Below are positions 51,347 through 60,724 of a stretch of 64,000 nt of DNA, one piece after another. Where the stretch lies: contig NZ_FQXR01000006.1 of the NCBI RefSeq assembly GCF_900130025.1, positions 124,001 through 188,000 on the forward strand. Direction: 5' to 3'. Both the position numbers and the translations under genes were made by a program. The notes under the pieces are model-generated. The model was given only the letters and a program-made list of their open reading frames with translations, was not told where the DNA came from and searched no databases. Origin of the DNA: Sporanaerobacter acetigenes DSM 13106 (GTDB taxonomy: Bacteria; Bacillota; Clostridia; Tissierellales; Sporanaerobacteraceae). How positions within the stretch are numbered: position 1 is the stretch's first letter; each line of letters starts with the position of its first letter.

Positions 51347-51610
51347 CTATTCTCCAAATTTACTATTTACCAATCCTACCAATGCCTTTACTGCCTCTTT
51401 TTCATCTTTTCCATCTGCAATTATAGTTATAGTTGTTCCCATAGCTGCACCCATACTTAATATTCCCATGATACTTTTTGCATTATATTGTTTTCCATCT
51501 TTTTCAACCTTTACATCTGATGCATATTTAGAAGCTTCTTTAACAAATAAACTTGCTGGTCTAGCATGTAAACCTGTTTCATTTTTCAACACTGCTGTTT
51601 CTTTATACAT
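51347..51610 (-). CDS. ptsH: Phosphocarrier protein HPr
   Basis: An 87-residue HPr. His15 is in GLHARPASLFV, and Ser46, the target of HPr kinase in Firmicutes, is in KSIMGILSMG. It carries phosphate from enzyme I to PTS IIA domains; here the regulator two genes upstream has such a domain. Confidence 0.96.
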   Translation of the reverse strand: MYKETAVLKNETGLHARPASLFVKEASKYASDVKVEKDGKQYNAKSIMGILSMGAAMGTTITIIADGKDEKEAVKALVGLVNSKFGE

Positions 51611-51634
51611 TTAAATTCCTCCCATTTTGTTTAT

Positions 51635-51937
51635 TTAAATTATTTTTTTAATAATATCTTCAGAATTGTTTATTATATCTTTACAACTTACATATATTTT
51701 TGACAATCCTTCAAATCTTTCTATATTATCAATGGGCATGTCATTGGTTAGAATTACAGCCACTGCTTCTTTGATGTCTTTTGCCCCTATAACATCACTT
51801 TGTATTTCTCCTTGTGTCTCTACTTTTATATCTATTCTTAGTTTATCTGCTGACTTTAACAATGCTTCCTTTGCCAAATGAGTATATACAAGCCCCAATG
51901 GGCATGAGGTTACAGCTAATATTTTCACAATCCTCAC
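51635..51937 (-). CDS. PTS fructose-type EIIB single-domain protein
   Basis: A protein of 97-100 residues of the fructose-type IIB group. The phosphate-accepting Cys is in ILAVTSCPLGLVYTHLA near residue 10. GTG at 51937 overlaps the regulator stop codon as GTGA; a second GTG at 51928 has a better spaced AAGGTGAGG, so the start may be 9 nt lower. There is no IIC permease beside it, so it may signal instead of transport, or work with a IIC encoded elsewhere. Confidence 0.88.
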   Translation of the reverse strand: MRIVKILAVTSCPLGLVYTHLAKEALLKSADKLRIDIKVETQGEIQSDVIGAKDIKEAVAVILTNDMPIDNIERFEGLSKIYVSCKDIINNSEDIIKKII

Positions 51938-53856
51938 CTTCTTGACAAATATCTATATATTTCTTCACTTGAATTCAATATTCTTATATCATTTAAAATT
52001 TTTTCATCATCTAATATCTTGTAAAATTCAGAAAAAAAGTTCTGCATATTAAGCTTTGAATCTTCCTTAAAGGCCAACATAAAAACCAAATCTACATCGT
52101 TTTCTCCCCATTGAACTGGTTTTTCCAATATAGCTAAAGCTATTACAGGCCTTTTTACATATTTTTGATTTCCATGAGGTATTGCAACACCTTTTCCTAT
52201 AGCTGTAGATGTGATTTTTTCTCTTTCAAATACTTCTTCTAAAAAAGCTGGTTCTATATACCCATATTTCAACATGTAATCGCCAAGTACATTAATTACC
52301 TCTTCTCTAGTTTTTAAATTTAGTTTTGGAAATATAAGAGAAGGACTAAAAAATATACCTAATGTATCATCTAGTATTTTCTTATCTGGCTTTCTTATTC
52401 CTTCTATATTTTTAATCCATTTTTTAATTTTTTCTATATCTTTTTCTTCTACAAATGGACTTATCTGAACAACAGGCTTTAAAGAATATTCAAAAGGTAC
52501 TGTTGAAATAACTATATCAAAATTTTTGTTTTCAATATTTTCTACCTCATGTAGCGAAATTACATCTACTATATCTAAATTGGGAATGGCTTTCCCAAGT
52601 CTTACAGATACTAATTGAGAAGTCCCTACACCACTTGAACAAACAATTATAGCTTTTGTATTTATTTTCTGTCTTTCCAATGCAGCACCAATGTGAATGG
52701 CAATATATCCTATTTCATCTTCATTCACTTTATATCCATAATACTTTTCAAACAATACACTGCTTGCCCAGCTTGCTCCAAAAATACTTGGATAGTTCTT
52801 TTTTATCTCAGGTAATAAAGGATTTTTTATAACAAGATCATATTTAAACCTGTTGACAGTAGGTTCCAAATGAAGAGCTAATCCTATCAATAGTGCTTTA
52901 TCATTGCTCAAATCAACTGACAAAATATTTCCTATAAGTTCTATTATTTCCATAGATAATTTAACTACATCTTTATCTAAAATGGATAGAAGTCTTTCAT
53001 CATCATACCTATAATCTCTTTGAATTTTAGAACCTAATATATGCATAGTTATATAACATATTTCATTTTCAGGTATACAAGCTGCAAATTCAGTCTCAAG
53101 TTTTTCAACTATATATTTTGCTATACTGTATTCTCTATGAGATTTAAGCTCATCCTTTTTTTCACAATCCAATTTAATACTCTTATTTTGTCTAACCCTT
53201 TCAACAGAAATAGCTATATGAAAAATTAAACTAGACATTGATTCATCAGTAAAAAAAAAGTCCATTTGTCTTTCAGATTCCAATAAAAGTTCCCTTATAA
53301 AATTCAAACTGTTTTGAGAAAACACATCTCTATCTTCCTTAAATACTTCTGTAACAAGTTTTCTAAAATCGCTTTCACTACCTATTATTTCTACTCCATA
53401 ATTTTGTTTTCTTAAAATAGATAAATTATATCTTTTTATATCTTCCTCTATTTTATTTATATCCTTAAATATTGTTATTCTACTTACATAAAGCTCTTCA
53501 GAAAGTTCTTCCATGGTAATAGGGTTTTGACATTTTAACAATTCTTTCAAAATATACAGTTGTCTCTCTTTAGGCGAAAAAGGCTCTACATATCTATTAA
53601 TTTCATTAAACATTTTTCTTAATTCATTTTCTCTATCATCATCTATCTCAATCCAAATTCCAACTCTGGGTTTTCTTACAATGCTACCGTATTTATTTTC
53701 TTTAAGGTAAATATTTATTTCATCCAAATCATTTCTAATTGTCCTGTTTGAAACTTTAAGCTTAATTTCCATTTCTCTTATTGTCATAGGTCGGGTGCTA
53801 TTTAAAAGTATCTTAATTATTTCTACCCATCTCTCTTTAAAAATACTATCCATCAT
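51934..53856 (-). CDS. PRD-containing transcription regulator with PTS IIB- and IIA-like domains (MtlR/BglG type)
   Basis: A 640-residue regulator. Residues about 1-70: HTH_11 (MTIREMEIKLKVSNRTIRNDL); 85-170: second HTH of Mga type (ITMEELSEELYVSRITIFKDI); two PTS regulation domains about 190-400 with conserved His in ITMHILGSKI and IGLALHLEPT, and YIAIHIGAALER; a IIB-like domain with Cys in IIVCSSGVGTSQ near 420; and a C-terminal IIA domain with phospho-His in GKGVAIPHGNQ near 560. It senses PTS phosphorylation. It is the first gene of the operon encoding IIB, HPr and enzyme I, thus likely controls them. Confidence 0.92.
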   Translation of the reverse strand: MMDSIFKERWVEIIKILLNSTRPMTIREMEIKLKVSNRTIRNDLDEINIYLKENKYGSIVRKPRVGIWIEIDDDRENELRKMFNEINRYVEPFSPKERQLYILKELLKCQNPITMEELSEELYVSRITIFKDINKIEEDIKRYNLSILRKQNYGVEIIGSESDFRKLVTEVFKEDRDVFSQNSLNFIRELLLESERQMDFFFTDESMSSLIFHIAISVERVRQNKSIKLDCEKKDELKSHREYSIAKYIVEKLETEFAACIPENEICYITMHILGSKIQRDYRYDDERLLSILDKDVVKLSMEIIELIGNILSVDLSNDKALLIGLALHLEPTVNRFKYDLVIKNPLLPEIKKNYPSIFGASWASSVLFEKYYGYKVNEDEIGYIAIHIGAALERQKINTKAIIVCSSGVGTSQLVSVRLGKAIPNLDIVDVISLHEVENIENKNFDIVISTVPFEYSLKPVVQISPFVEEKDIEKIKKWIKNIEGIRKPDKKILDDTLGIFFSPSLIFPKLNLKTREEVINVLGDYMLKYGYIEPAFLEEVFEREKITSTAIGKGVAIPHGNQKYVKRPVIALAILEKPVQWGENDVDLVFMLAFKEDSKLNMQNFFSEFYKILDDEKILNDIRILNSSEEIYRYLSRR

Positions 53857-54006
53857 GACACCCCACATATCAGTATAATCTGGCAATTAGTATACATTTT
53901 CATTCTTTATACTTGTATGATACCATACAATAACGTTATTTACTACTTTAAAAAGGTACTTTTTTGTCGTCAATTAATGCGGCAATAAGTTACTAATTTG
54001 AATATG

Positions 54007-54035
54007 AAAAACTCTAGGAAAGTCCTAGAGTTTTT
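54007..54035 (-). terminator. Terminator after rubrerythrin
   Basis: A 13-bp stem AAAAACTCTAGGA/TCCTAGAGTTTTT with a 3-nt loop, 14 nt past the rubrerythrin stop codon. Confidence 0.9.
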
Positions 54036-54048
54036 ATGACAAATCAAT

Positions 54049-54594
54049 TTAATATTTTATAAACATTTCTTTCTTTGCGCCACAAATTGGACATTTGTCT
54101 GGAGCTCCATTTGCCTCTACATATCCACAAATTGGACAAACATAAACTTCACTGAAATCTACATCTTTTCCTCCGTCTACCGCTTCTTTGGCTTCACTAT
54201 ACAAATTAGCATGAACTTTTTCTGCTTCTATAGCAAATTTCATAGATTGAATTGCTGCTTTTTCATTTTGCAACTCTGCAACAGCTATATAAGCTGGATA
54301 CATTTGTTCTACTTCGAAATTTTCTCCATTTATAGCCCCTTGTAGATTTTCAGAAGTAGTTCCTAAACCAAATCCTGCTCCAGCAGTAACTTGAAAGTCG
54401 CCACTTTCATCTTTCATAGCTTTAAAATGTCCTGTAGCATGAACTTGTTCTGCAAAGGAAATAGCTTTAAAAAGTCTTCCTACATTTGGGAATCCTTCTT
54501 TTTCTGCTTTGTTTGCCCAAACTAAATATCTCATATGCGCTTGGCTTTCACCGCCAAAAGCTGAGCGTAAATTTTGCGCTGTCATTGCGTTCAT
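54049..54594 (-). CDS. rbr: Rubrerythrin
   Basis: A 181-residue rubrerythrin that reduces hydrogen peroxide in anaerobes. The N-terminal ferritin-like domain has the diiron ligands in FGGESQAHMRYL, ISFAEQVHATGH, VAELQNEKAA and FAIEAEKVHANLY. The C-terminal rubredoxin domain has CPICGYVE and CPICGAKK. The ATG at 54594 has GGGGGA upstream. Next to an NADH-dependent disulfide reductase that may supply electrons. Confidence 0.96.
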   Translation of the reverse strand: MNAMTAQNLRSAFGGESQAHMRYLVWANKAEKEGFPNVGRLFKAISFAEQVHATGHFKAMKDESGDFQVTAGAGFGLGTTSENLQGAINGENFEVEQMYPAYIAVAELQNEKAAIQSMKFAIEAEKVHANLYSEAKEAVDGGKDVDFSEVYVCPICGYVEANGAPDKCPICGAKKEMFIKY

Positions 54595-54666
54595 GTGAAA
54601 TTCCCCCTTTAGTTTTATAATTTCCTTTTTATTTTTACCCAAAGACAATTTACATAAACATTTTTG

Positions 54667-56418
54667 CTAGCCTTCTACATTAATTTTTATATCTCCTTGA
54701 TCAGTATATTCTACCTCTCCTTTGAAAGTCCCATTGCCACAATTATCTAAATCATCATCTTTGCAGAATAAATTTTTATAGGTTGTAAACCCGCCACAGA
54801 AATTCTTTACTTTGAAACCATTTTGTTTTAATATTCTAGCTCCTATATATCCTCTAAGACCTATAGCACAATATATTATTATAGTTTTATCTTTATCTAA
54901 CTCATCCATTCTATCTCTCAATTCATCCAGTGGAATATTTATTGAGCCTTCAACATATCCTATTTCTCTTTCCACTTCTTCTCTCACATCTAATATGATG
55001 ATTTTTTCTTTGTCTAAATCCTTTATTTCATTCCAAAGAATTGGCTCTACATCACCATTCAATATATTTTCTGCTACAAATCCAGACATATTTACAGGAT
55101 CTTTAGCTGATGAATATGGTGGTGCATAAGCTAGTTCCAATTCTTTTAAATCATAGATAGTTCCGCCAAATCGAATAGCAGTAGCCAATACATCTATTCT
55201 CTTATCTACTCCATCATATCCAACTATTTGAGCACCTAATACTTTGCCTTTCAAGTCAAAAATAAGCTTTATTGTAAGAGGCAATGCTTGTGGATAATAT
55301 CCTGCGTGTGATTTTGTATGAATAAAAGAAATTAAATAATCTTCTTTATATTTCTTTCCCAATCTATTTAATGTCTTCTCATTGTTTCCTGTAGTTGCCA
55401 CAGTTATATCAAATATTTTAGCTACACTGGTTCCTTGAGTACCATTATATTTTTCATTTCTTCCTGCTATATTACCAGCTACAATTCTTCCCTGCTTATT
55501 AGCTGGACCAGCTAGAGGAACCATGGTTTTGTTTTCATTGACAAAATCCACTACTTCTATAGCATCTCCAAGAGCATAAATATTTCTATCAGAAGTTCTT
55601 AAATATTCATCAACTACTATACCGCCTCTCTCATTTACATCCAAACCAGCATCCTTTGCCAATTGACTATTTGGCCTTACGCCTATTGACAATATGACCA
55701 AATCTGTCTCAATACTAATTCCACTTTGCAAAATTACATATGTTTTGCCATCTTTGTATTCAAACTTTTTCACTCCATCACCTAAATGGAGTTCCCCACC
55801 CTTTGACTCAATATGTTCATGGACTATTTCCGCCATTTCAAAATCAAGAGGTGCCATAACCTGATTCAACATTTCTACTATAGAAACTTCAAGTCCAAGT
55901 GCATGCAAGTTTTCAGCCATTTCAAGGCCTATAAATCCTCCACCAACTACTACAGCTTTTTTAGGACACTTTTTCTCGACATATCCTTTTATAGTATCTG
56001 TATCGGGTATATTCCAAAGGCTAAAAATGTTTGGTGCATCAATCCCCGGAATTGGTGTTTTTAAAGGTGTAGAACCAGGAGACAATACTAAAATATCATA
56101 GGATTCCCTATAAATATTCCCTGTATTTAAGTCATTTACTTCAACTTCTTTATCATCTCTGTATATTTTAAGCACTTCGTTTTTTGTCCTTACATCAATA
56201 TTAAATCTCTTTTTCATAGCTTCTGGTTTCTGTACCAACAGTGCATCTCTTGATTCAATAGTTCCACCTATATAATAAGGAAGACCACAATTTGCAAAAG
56301 AAATATATTCACCTCTTTCAAACAATATTATCTCCACATCTTCATCTAATCTTCTAAGCCTAGCTACAGTAGTAGCTCCACCAGCTACCCCACCTACTAC
56401 TAAAACCTTTTTTGACAT
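54667..56418 (-). CDS. CoA-disulfide reductase/NADH oxidase-like flavoprotein with rhodanese domain
   Basis: A 583-residue fusion. Residues 1-450: FAD-dependent pyridine nucleotide-disulfide oxidoreductase, with VVGGVAGGATTVARLRR for FAD, the redox Cys in ISFANCGLPYYIGG near residue 43, VVGGGFIGLEMAENL for NAD(P)H and NIYALGDAI near 295. Residues about 465-555: rhodanese domain with IILDVREEVE and active-site Cys in IIYCAIGLRGYIGARIL. A short extra C-terminal segment (about 30 residues) contains CKDDDLDNCGNG. Similar fusions reduce CoA disulfide, persulfides or polysulfide. Downstream of an ArsR regulator. Confidence 0.92.
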   Translation of the reverse strand: MSKKVLVVGGVAGGATTVARLRRLDEDVEIILFERGEYISFANCGLPYYIGGTIESRDALLVQKPEAMKKRFNIDVRTKNEVLKIYRDDKEVEVNDLNTGNIYRESYDILVLSPGSTPLKTPIPGIDAPNIFSLWNIPDTDTIKGYVEKKCPKKAVVVGGGFIGLEMAENLHALGLEVSIVEMLNQVMAPLDFEMAEIVHEHIESKGGELHLGDGVKKFEYKDGKTYVILQSGISIETDLVILSIGVRPNSQLAKDAGLDVNERGGIVVDEYLRTSDRNIYALGDAIEVVDFVNENKTMVPLAGPANKQGRIVAGNIAGRNEKYNGTQGTSVAKIFDITVATTGNNEKTLNRLGKKYKEDYLISFIHTKSHAGYYPQALPLTIKLIFDLKGKVLGAQIVGYDGVDKRIDVLATAIRFGGTIYDLKELELAYAPPYSSAKDPVNMSGFVAENILNGDVEPILWNEIKDLDKEKIIILDVREEVEREIGYVEGSINIPLDELRDRMDELDKDKTIIIYCAIGLRGYIGARILKQNGFKVKNFCGGFTTYKNLFCKDDDLDNCGNGTFKGEVEYTDQGDIKINVEG

Positions 56419-56519
56419 TTTGTTTTCCCCTTTCATCATATAATTTAAATATGTAGATATTGCGATATATTGAGCGCAAAACAATTTGTTAAATATGTGA
56501 CAAATTAAAATATAAAAAA

Positions 56520-56795
56520 TTAAAATAAAGCTTTTATTATTTTTTTTACATCTTCATTCACTACACTATAATAAATTTCAGTACCTTCTCTTTTCCCTTC
56601 TATGATTCCAGCTGCTCTCAATTTAGCTAGATGCTGAGAAACTGTTGATTGAGGAGCTTCTAAACAATTTTGCATTTCAGTTACATTTTTTTCTCCTTCA
56701 ATCATTAATCTTCTAACTATACAAAGTCTTACTGGATGTGATATAGCTTTTAGTATTTCTGCTTTTTCTTCTAACAATTTTTTATCTGGGTTCAT
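56520..56795 (-). CDS. ArsR-family transcription regulator
   Basis: A 91-residue winged-helix protein: LKAISHPVRLCIVRRLMIEGEKNVTEM, then PQSTVSQHLAKLRAAGIIEGKREG, the recognition helix and wing. Three Cys at scattered positions (RLCIVRR and QNCLEAPQS) could sense persulfide or metals; the second lies just before the recognition helix, where persulfide-sensing ArsR proteins (BigR/SqrR type) have one, but the pairing is not proven here. It starts at 56795 with GAGAGG at 9 nt and precedes the CoA-disulfide reductase by about 100 nt. Confidence 0.9.
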   Translation of the reverse strand: MNPDKKLLEEKAEILKAISHPVRLCIVRRLMIEGEKNVTEMQNCLEAPQSTVSQHLAKLRAAGIIEGKREGTEIYYSVVNEDVKKIIKALF

Positions 56796-56956
56796 TGTTT
56801 GCATCCTCTCTTTATCCTTATATTTATATAATATGATATATGAATATAAAAGTCAACAGTAGTTTTCCTGAAAATATTTTTTCTATTTTATTCCTAGTAT
56901 TGTATCGAATATAATGCAAAAAATACATACAAGTCTAAAAAATAAGGAGTGATAAA

Positions 56957-57154
56957 ATGAAGAAAATTGATCCCAATGCAAGAGTAGGACTTGAGCAATT
57001 TAAAGCTGAAATGAGTAAGGAATTAGGTCTTGATATTACCCAAGACAAAACTATAGATAATACTAAAAATATTTTTTATGGAGGAAAAATTGGAGGATTG
57101 ATGACTAGAAAATTGGTGGAAATGGGAGAAGAAAATTTAACAGATAAAGAATAG
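56957..57154 (+). CDS. Small acid-soluble spore protein, alpha/beta type
   Basis: A 65-residue SASP of the alpha/beta family, which coats spore DNA and protects it from UV. Visible motifs: ARVGLEQFKAEMSKELG (with the GPR cleavage-like site EMSKELG), and GKIGGLMTRKLVEMGEENL. AAGGAGTG precedes the ATG. The N terminus differs from typical copies; a second, more typical SASP is at 63396-63623. Expected to be made in the forespore under sigma-G. Confidence 0.9.
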   Translation: MKKIDPNARVGLEQFKAEMSKELGLDITQDKTIDNTKNIFYGGKIGGLMTRKLVEMGEENLTDKE

Positions 57155-57173
57155 CCCCAATTTTGGGGCTATT
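57150..57173. terminator. Terminator between SASP and cotJC
   Basis: AATAGCCCC/GGGGCTATT with a 6-nt loop between two convergent genes; T-rich on the plus strand after the stem. Confidence 0.75.
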
Positions 57174-57181
57174 TCCTATTT

Positions 57182-57754
57182 TTAATAGTATTTCTTCCTA
57201 TTCATTTCTTCTTGAACAATTTGTAGTGTTTCTCCAAACCTTTGAAAATGAACTATTTCTCTTTGTCTTAAAAAACTTAAGGCTTCATTTACTCCTGGGT
57301 CATCACTAACTCTAATCAAATATTCATAAGTAGCTCTTGCTTTTTCTTCTGCTGCCATATCTTCATGTAAATCTGCTATAGGATCTGCTTTAGATTGTAT
57401 ATATGCTGCAGTCCAAGCCTCTCCTGCTGCACTGTGTGGAAAAGGACTCTTTCCATGATTTACATAATGGGCTTCAAAAGGTGTGCCTTTTATTGCTTCT
57501 TCTGGTGCATCTTTTACCAATTTCCATACTATAGTTCCGATAATTTCCCAATGGGCTAGTTCTTCGGTGCCTATATCTGTCAATGTGGCTTTTCCCTGAT
57601 TTGTGGGCATAGTCCATCTTTGTGTTAAATATCTAATTCCTGCTGACAATTCTCCATCAGGCCCTCCAAATTGTTCTATGATCATGGCAGCTAAAGTAGG
57701 ATTGCATGTGTCAACTCTAACTGGATATTGAAGTTTTTTTTCATAAATCCACAT
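57182..57754 (-). CDS. cotJC: Spore coat protein CotJC (manganese catalase fold)
   Basis: A 190-residue protein of the manganese catalase family: MWIYEKKLQYPVRVDTCNP at the N terminus, EQFGGPDGELSAGIRYLTQRW, GTEELAHWEIIGTIVWKLV (diiron/dimanganese-type Glu-His), DMAAEEKARATYEYLIR and QREIVHFQRFGE. Forms part of the inner spore coat with CotJA and CotJB. ATG at 57754 has AAGGAGG upstream. Confidence 0.93.
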   Translation of the reverse strand: MWIYEKKLQYPVRVDTCNPTLAAMIIEQFGGPDGELSAGIRYLTQRWTMPTNQGKATLTDIGTEELAHWEIIGTIVWKLVKDAPEEAIKGTPFEAHYVNHGKSPFPHSAAGEAWTAAYIQSKADPIADLHEDMAAEEKARATYEYLIRVSDDPGVNEALSFLRQREIVHFQRFGETLQIVQEEMNRKKYY

Positions 57755-57768
57755 ATTCTGACCTCCTT

Positions 57769-58029
57769 CTAGCAAAGGCTAAAATCAAATTCCCAAGGCC
57801 AAGGTTCATTTATATATGCCCAAGGACATTGACTCATTTCATGATTTGTCAAAGGCCCATACTTTGCCTGGTAAATAGATTCTAACTCTTTAAGTTTTTG
57901 AGAGTAGGTATTGTGCAATCGAAGAGCCCTTTCATCAGTAGGATGAGTATTTAAATACAAGGCTGTCTCCAGTACTACAAAATCTACTTCCATAATTTCT
58001 CTTAATGAACATACTTGTTCTCTATCCAT
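57769..58029 (-). CDS. cotJB: Spore coat protein CotJB
   Basis: An 86-residue CotJB: LREIMEVDFVVLETALYLNTHPTDERAL, then YGPLTNHEMSQCPWAYINEPWPWEFDF, the conserved C terminus of the family. ATG at 58029 has GGAGGTG upstream. Middle gene of cotJABC, made in the mother cell during sporulation. Confidence 0.93.
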   Translation of the reverse strand: MDREQVCSLREIMEVDFVVLETALYLNTHPTDERALRLHNTYSQKLKELESIYQAKYGPLTNHEMSQCPWAYINEPWPWEFDFSLC

Positions 58030-58043
58030 ATAAAACACCTCCA

Positions 58044-58214
58044 TCAATATCTCTTACCATATTTATAAGGTTTATATAGCTCAGGAAACAACGTCCCTCT
58101 TTTAAGGGCTTCTTCTTTAGAATACACTTGATTCATAAATTGAAATGGCACATAAGCTCTAGCTAGAGAGCTATCTGGCCTTACAGACTCTTCATAGCCA
58201 TAATTTCTGTTCAT
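58044..58214 (-). CDS. cotJA: Spore coat associated protein CotJA
   Basis: A 56-residue CotJA with SLARAYVPFQFMNQVYSKEEALKRGTLFPEL, the family signature, and a basic Tyr-rich end PYKYGKRY. ATG at 58214 follows GGAGGAG. First gene of cotJABC. Confidence 0.9.
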   Translation of the reverse strand: MNRNYGYEESVRPDSSLARAYVPFQFMNQVYSKEEALKRGTLFPELYKPYKYGKRY

Positions 58215-58362
58215 TTCTACTCCTCCTTTATTTCTTTGCACTACATAATACGTTAAAACGCCAACAAAAGTTCCTTATATACTTTTGAACTTTTAATGTA
58301 TTTCTACATATAATGGCAATAGTACAATTTCTAAAAATCAAACTTTTTAAGGAGGTAATTTT

Positions 58363-58599
58363 ATGATTCCATTGTGTAATTTACTTGTAGGAAAATCCGG
58401 AGTAGTAACAACTCTTTTAAGCGAAGGAGAATCTAGAAGAAGATTTTTAGATTTAGGTCTCACTCCAAATACAATCGTTAAAGCTGAAAGGTTGAGTCCA
58501 TCTGGCAATCCTATAGCTTTCAATATAAGAGGAACAATCATAGCTTTGAGATTGGAAGAAGCTAAAAAAGTTTTAGTGGAAACTGTAGATTGGAGATGA
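58363..58599 (+). CDS. feoA: FeoA ferrous iron transport accessory protein
   Basis: A 78-residue SH3-like FeoA protein: MIPLCNLLVGKSGVVTTLLSEGESRRRFLDLGLTPNT at the N terminus is the typical first half, PIAFNIRGTIIALRLEEAKKV the second. It binds to and supports FeoB. AAGGAGG precedes ATG. feoB starts 4 nt after its stop. Confidence 0.93.
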   Translation: MIPLCNLLVGKSGVVTTLLSEGESRRRFLDLGLTPNTIVKAERLSPSGNPIAFNIRGTIIALRLEEAKKVLVETVDWR

Positions 58600-58603
58600 T
58601 ATT

Positions 58604-60718
58604 ATGGGACTTACTCATGAATCCAGTGGATTAAATTTGATAAAAGAAGAATATATAGAAGAAGAAATAGAGAAAACCGTTGTCGCATTGTCAGGAAATC
58701 CAAATACAGGCAAAAGCACACTATTCAACTATCTTACAGGTTTAAAACAACACACAGGAAACTGGCCTGGAAAAACAGTTTCCAATGCCAAGGGACATTT
58801 TGAATACTTGGATGAAGAGTACTTATTAGTAGATTTGCCAGGAACCTATTCAATATTGGCAAATTCAGAAGAAGAGGAAATAGCTAGAGATTTCATCTGT
58901 TTTGGAAATCCTAAAATAACTGTAGTAGTTGTAGATGCTACAAGTCTTGAGAGAAATCTAAACTTAGTGCTCCAGATAATGGAGATAACTGACAATACAA
59001 TAGTTTCATTAAATCTAATAGATGAAGCAAAGAGAAAAGGCATAGAAATTGATGTAGAAAAACTGGAAAATTATTTAGGAATACCTGTGATTCCAACTGT
59101 AGCTAGAGATGGAACAGGAGTTTCCCGATTAATAGAAACAATTTATGCTATTGACAATCTACAGATTAAACCAAATCCCAACAAAGTTAAATATGATAAG
59201 GAAATTGAAGAACTCATAAATAATATAGAAAATATACTCTCAAACTATTTAAATGAAAATTATAATTTAAGGTGGATTGCACTGAGGCTTATGGATGGAG
59301 ACAAAAACATGAGAAAACATTTAGAAGAAATACTCCTTTCAAATAAATTTTATGAAAACCCACTTGAAAAAATAGATTCACTTTTAGAAGAATTTGAAAA
59401 TATCGGAGATTCTATTGTTACTTCTATATATAAAAATGCAGAAGAAATTGCTAAAGAAGTAGTAAAAGTAAAAAATGAAAAAAAAGTCAATTGGGATAAA
59501 AAAATAGATGACATTCTTACAAATAAAATAACAGGATACCCTATTATGATTTTGCTACTTGGAATCATCTTTTGGATAACTATAGTTGGTGCAAATTACC
59601 CTTCAGATTTGCTAGCAAAAGGTCTTTTTGCACTAGAAGATAAATTAACTTTTCTCTTTTCTAAATGGAATTCCCCCGATTGGCTACATGGAATATTAAT
59701 ACTTGGCGTATACAAGACTCTAGCCTGGGTCATATCTGTAATGCTTCCTCCTATGGCAATATTCTTCCCATTATTCACACTTCTTGAAGATTTAGGATAC
59801 TTACCAAGAGTAGCTTTCAATTTAGACAATTCTTTTAGAAAAGCTGGAACTCATGGAAAACAAGCACTAACTATGAGTATGGGATTTGGATGCAATGCTG
59901 CTGGTATAATAGCTTGTAGAATAATTGATTCTCCAAGAGAAAAATTAATAGCCATGATAACAAACAATTTTGTTCCGTGTAATGGGAGATTTCCTATAAT
60001 TATAGCAATGTCTACAATATTTATAGGAAGACTTTTTAACAAAAGATTGGGATCTTTTATAGCTGCTATCTCTGTAGTATGTGTAATACTCATAGGAATA
60101 TTAGTGACACTACTGATTTCAAAATTTTTGTCAAAAACTTTTTTAAAGGGTATGGCATCCTCGTTTACATTGGAACTTCCTCCTTATAGAAAACCTCAAA
60201 TAGGTAGGATACTCATTAGAAGTCTCATAGATAGGACACTATTTGTCCTAAGTAGAGCTATAATAGTAGCCGCTCCAGCAGGAGCCATCACTTGGATATT
60301 TGCCAATATAAATATAAATGGAATGAGCATTTTAAATAGATGCGCTACATTTTTAGACCCTTTTGGATTACTGCTAGGGCTTGATGGTCTCATTCTCATG
60401 GCTTTTATTTTAGGACTGCCAGCAAATGAAATAGTACTTCCTATACTCATCATGGGATATATGTCTGAAGGAACAATGATGGAACTTGAAAGTACAGAAG
60501 CCTTGAGAACACTATTATTAGATAATGGATGGACTTTCATCACTGGTATCAACTTCATGCTATTTTCACTACTTCATTTTCCTTGTGGTACAACACTCAT
60601 GACTATGAAAAGAGAAACCAATGGATATAAATGGCCTCTTTTTACATTTATCTTAACTACCAGTATAGCAATACTAGTCACCTTCACAGTAAATATGATT
60701 TCAAAATTATTCATCTAA
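58604..60718 (+). CDS. feoB: Ferrous iron transporter FeoB
   Basis: A 704-residue membrane Fe(II) transporter. After a 26-residue leader, the G domain has G1 GNPNTGKST at residues 31-39, G3 VDLPGTY near 75 and G4 NLIDEAK near 125. A helical GDI-like linker follows (to about residue 300), then about eight membrane helices with the two gate regions: GFGCNAAGIIACRIIDSP near 425 and LPANEIVLPILIMGY near 605, the former with Cys in the iron path. Conditions for induction are probably low iron through Fur (12840-13307), but a Fur box was not identified by eye. Confidence 0.95.
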   Translation: MGLTHESSGLNLIKEEYIEEEIEKTVVALSGNPNTGKSTLFNYLTGLKQHTGNWPGKTVSNAKGHFEYLDEEYLLVDLPGTYSILANSEEEEIARDFICFGNPKITVVVVDATSLERNLNLVLQIMEITDNTIVSLNLIDEAKRKGIEIDVEKLENYLGIPVIPTVARDGTGVSRLIETIYAIDNLQIKPNPNKVKYDKEIEELINNIENILSNYLNENYNLRWIALRLMDGDKNMRKHLEEILLSNKFYENPLEKIDSLLEEFENIGDSIVTSIYKNAEEIAKEVVKVKNEKKVNWDKKIDDILTNKITGYPIMILLLGIIFWITIVGANYPSDLLAKGLFALEDKLTFLFSKWNSPDWLHGILILGVYKTLAWVISVMLPPMAIFFPLFTLLEDLGYLPRVAFNLDNSFRKAGTHGKQALTMSMGFGCNAAGIIACRIIDSPREKLIAMITNNFVPCNGRFPIIIAMSTIFIGRLFNKRLGSFIAAISVVCVILIGILVTLLISKFLSKTFLKGMASSFTLELPPYRKPQIGRILIRSLIDRTLFVLSRAIIVAAPAGAITWIFANININGMSILNRCATFLDPFGLLLGLDGLILMAFILGLPANEIVLPILIMGYMSEGTMMELESTEALRTLLLDNGWTFITGINFMLFSLLHFPCGTTLMTMKRETNGYKWPLFTFILTTSIAILVTFTVNMISKLFI

Positions 60719-60724
60719 AAAATA

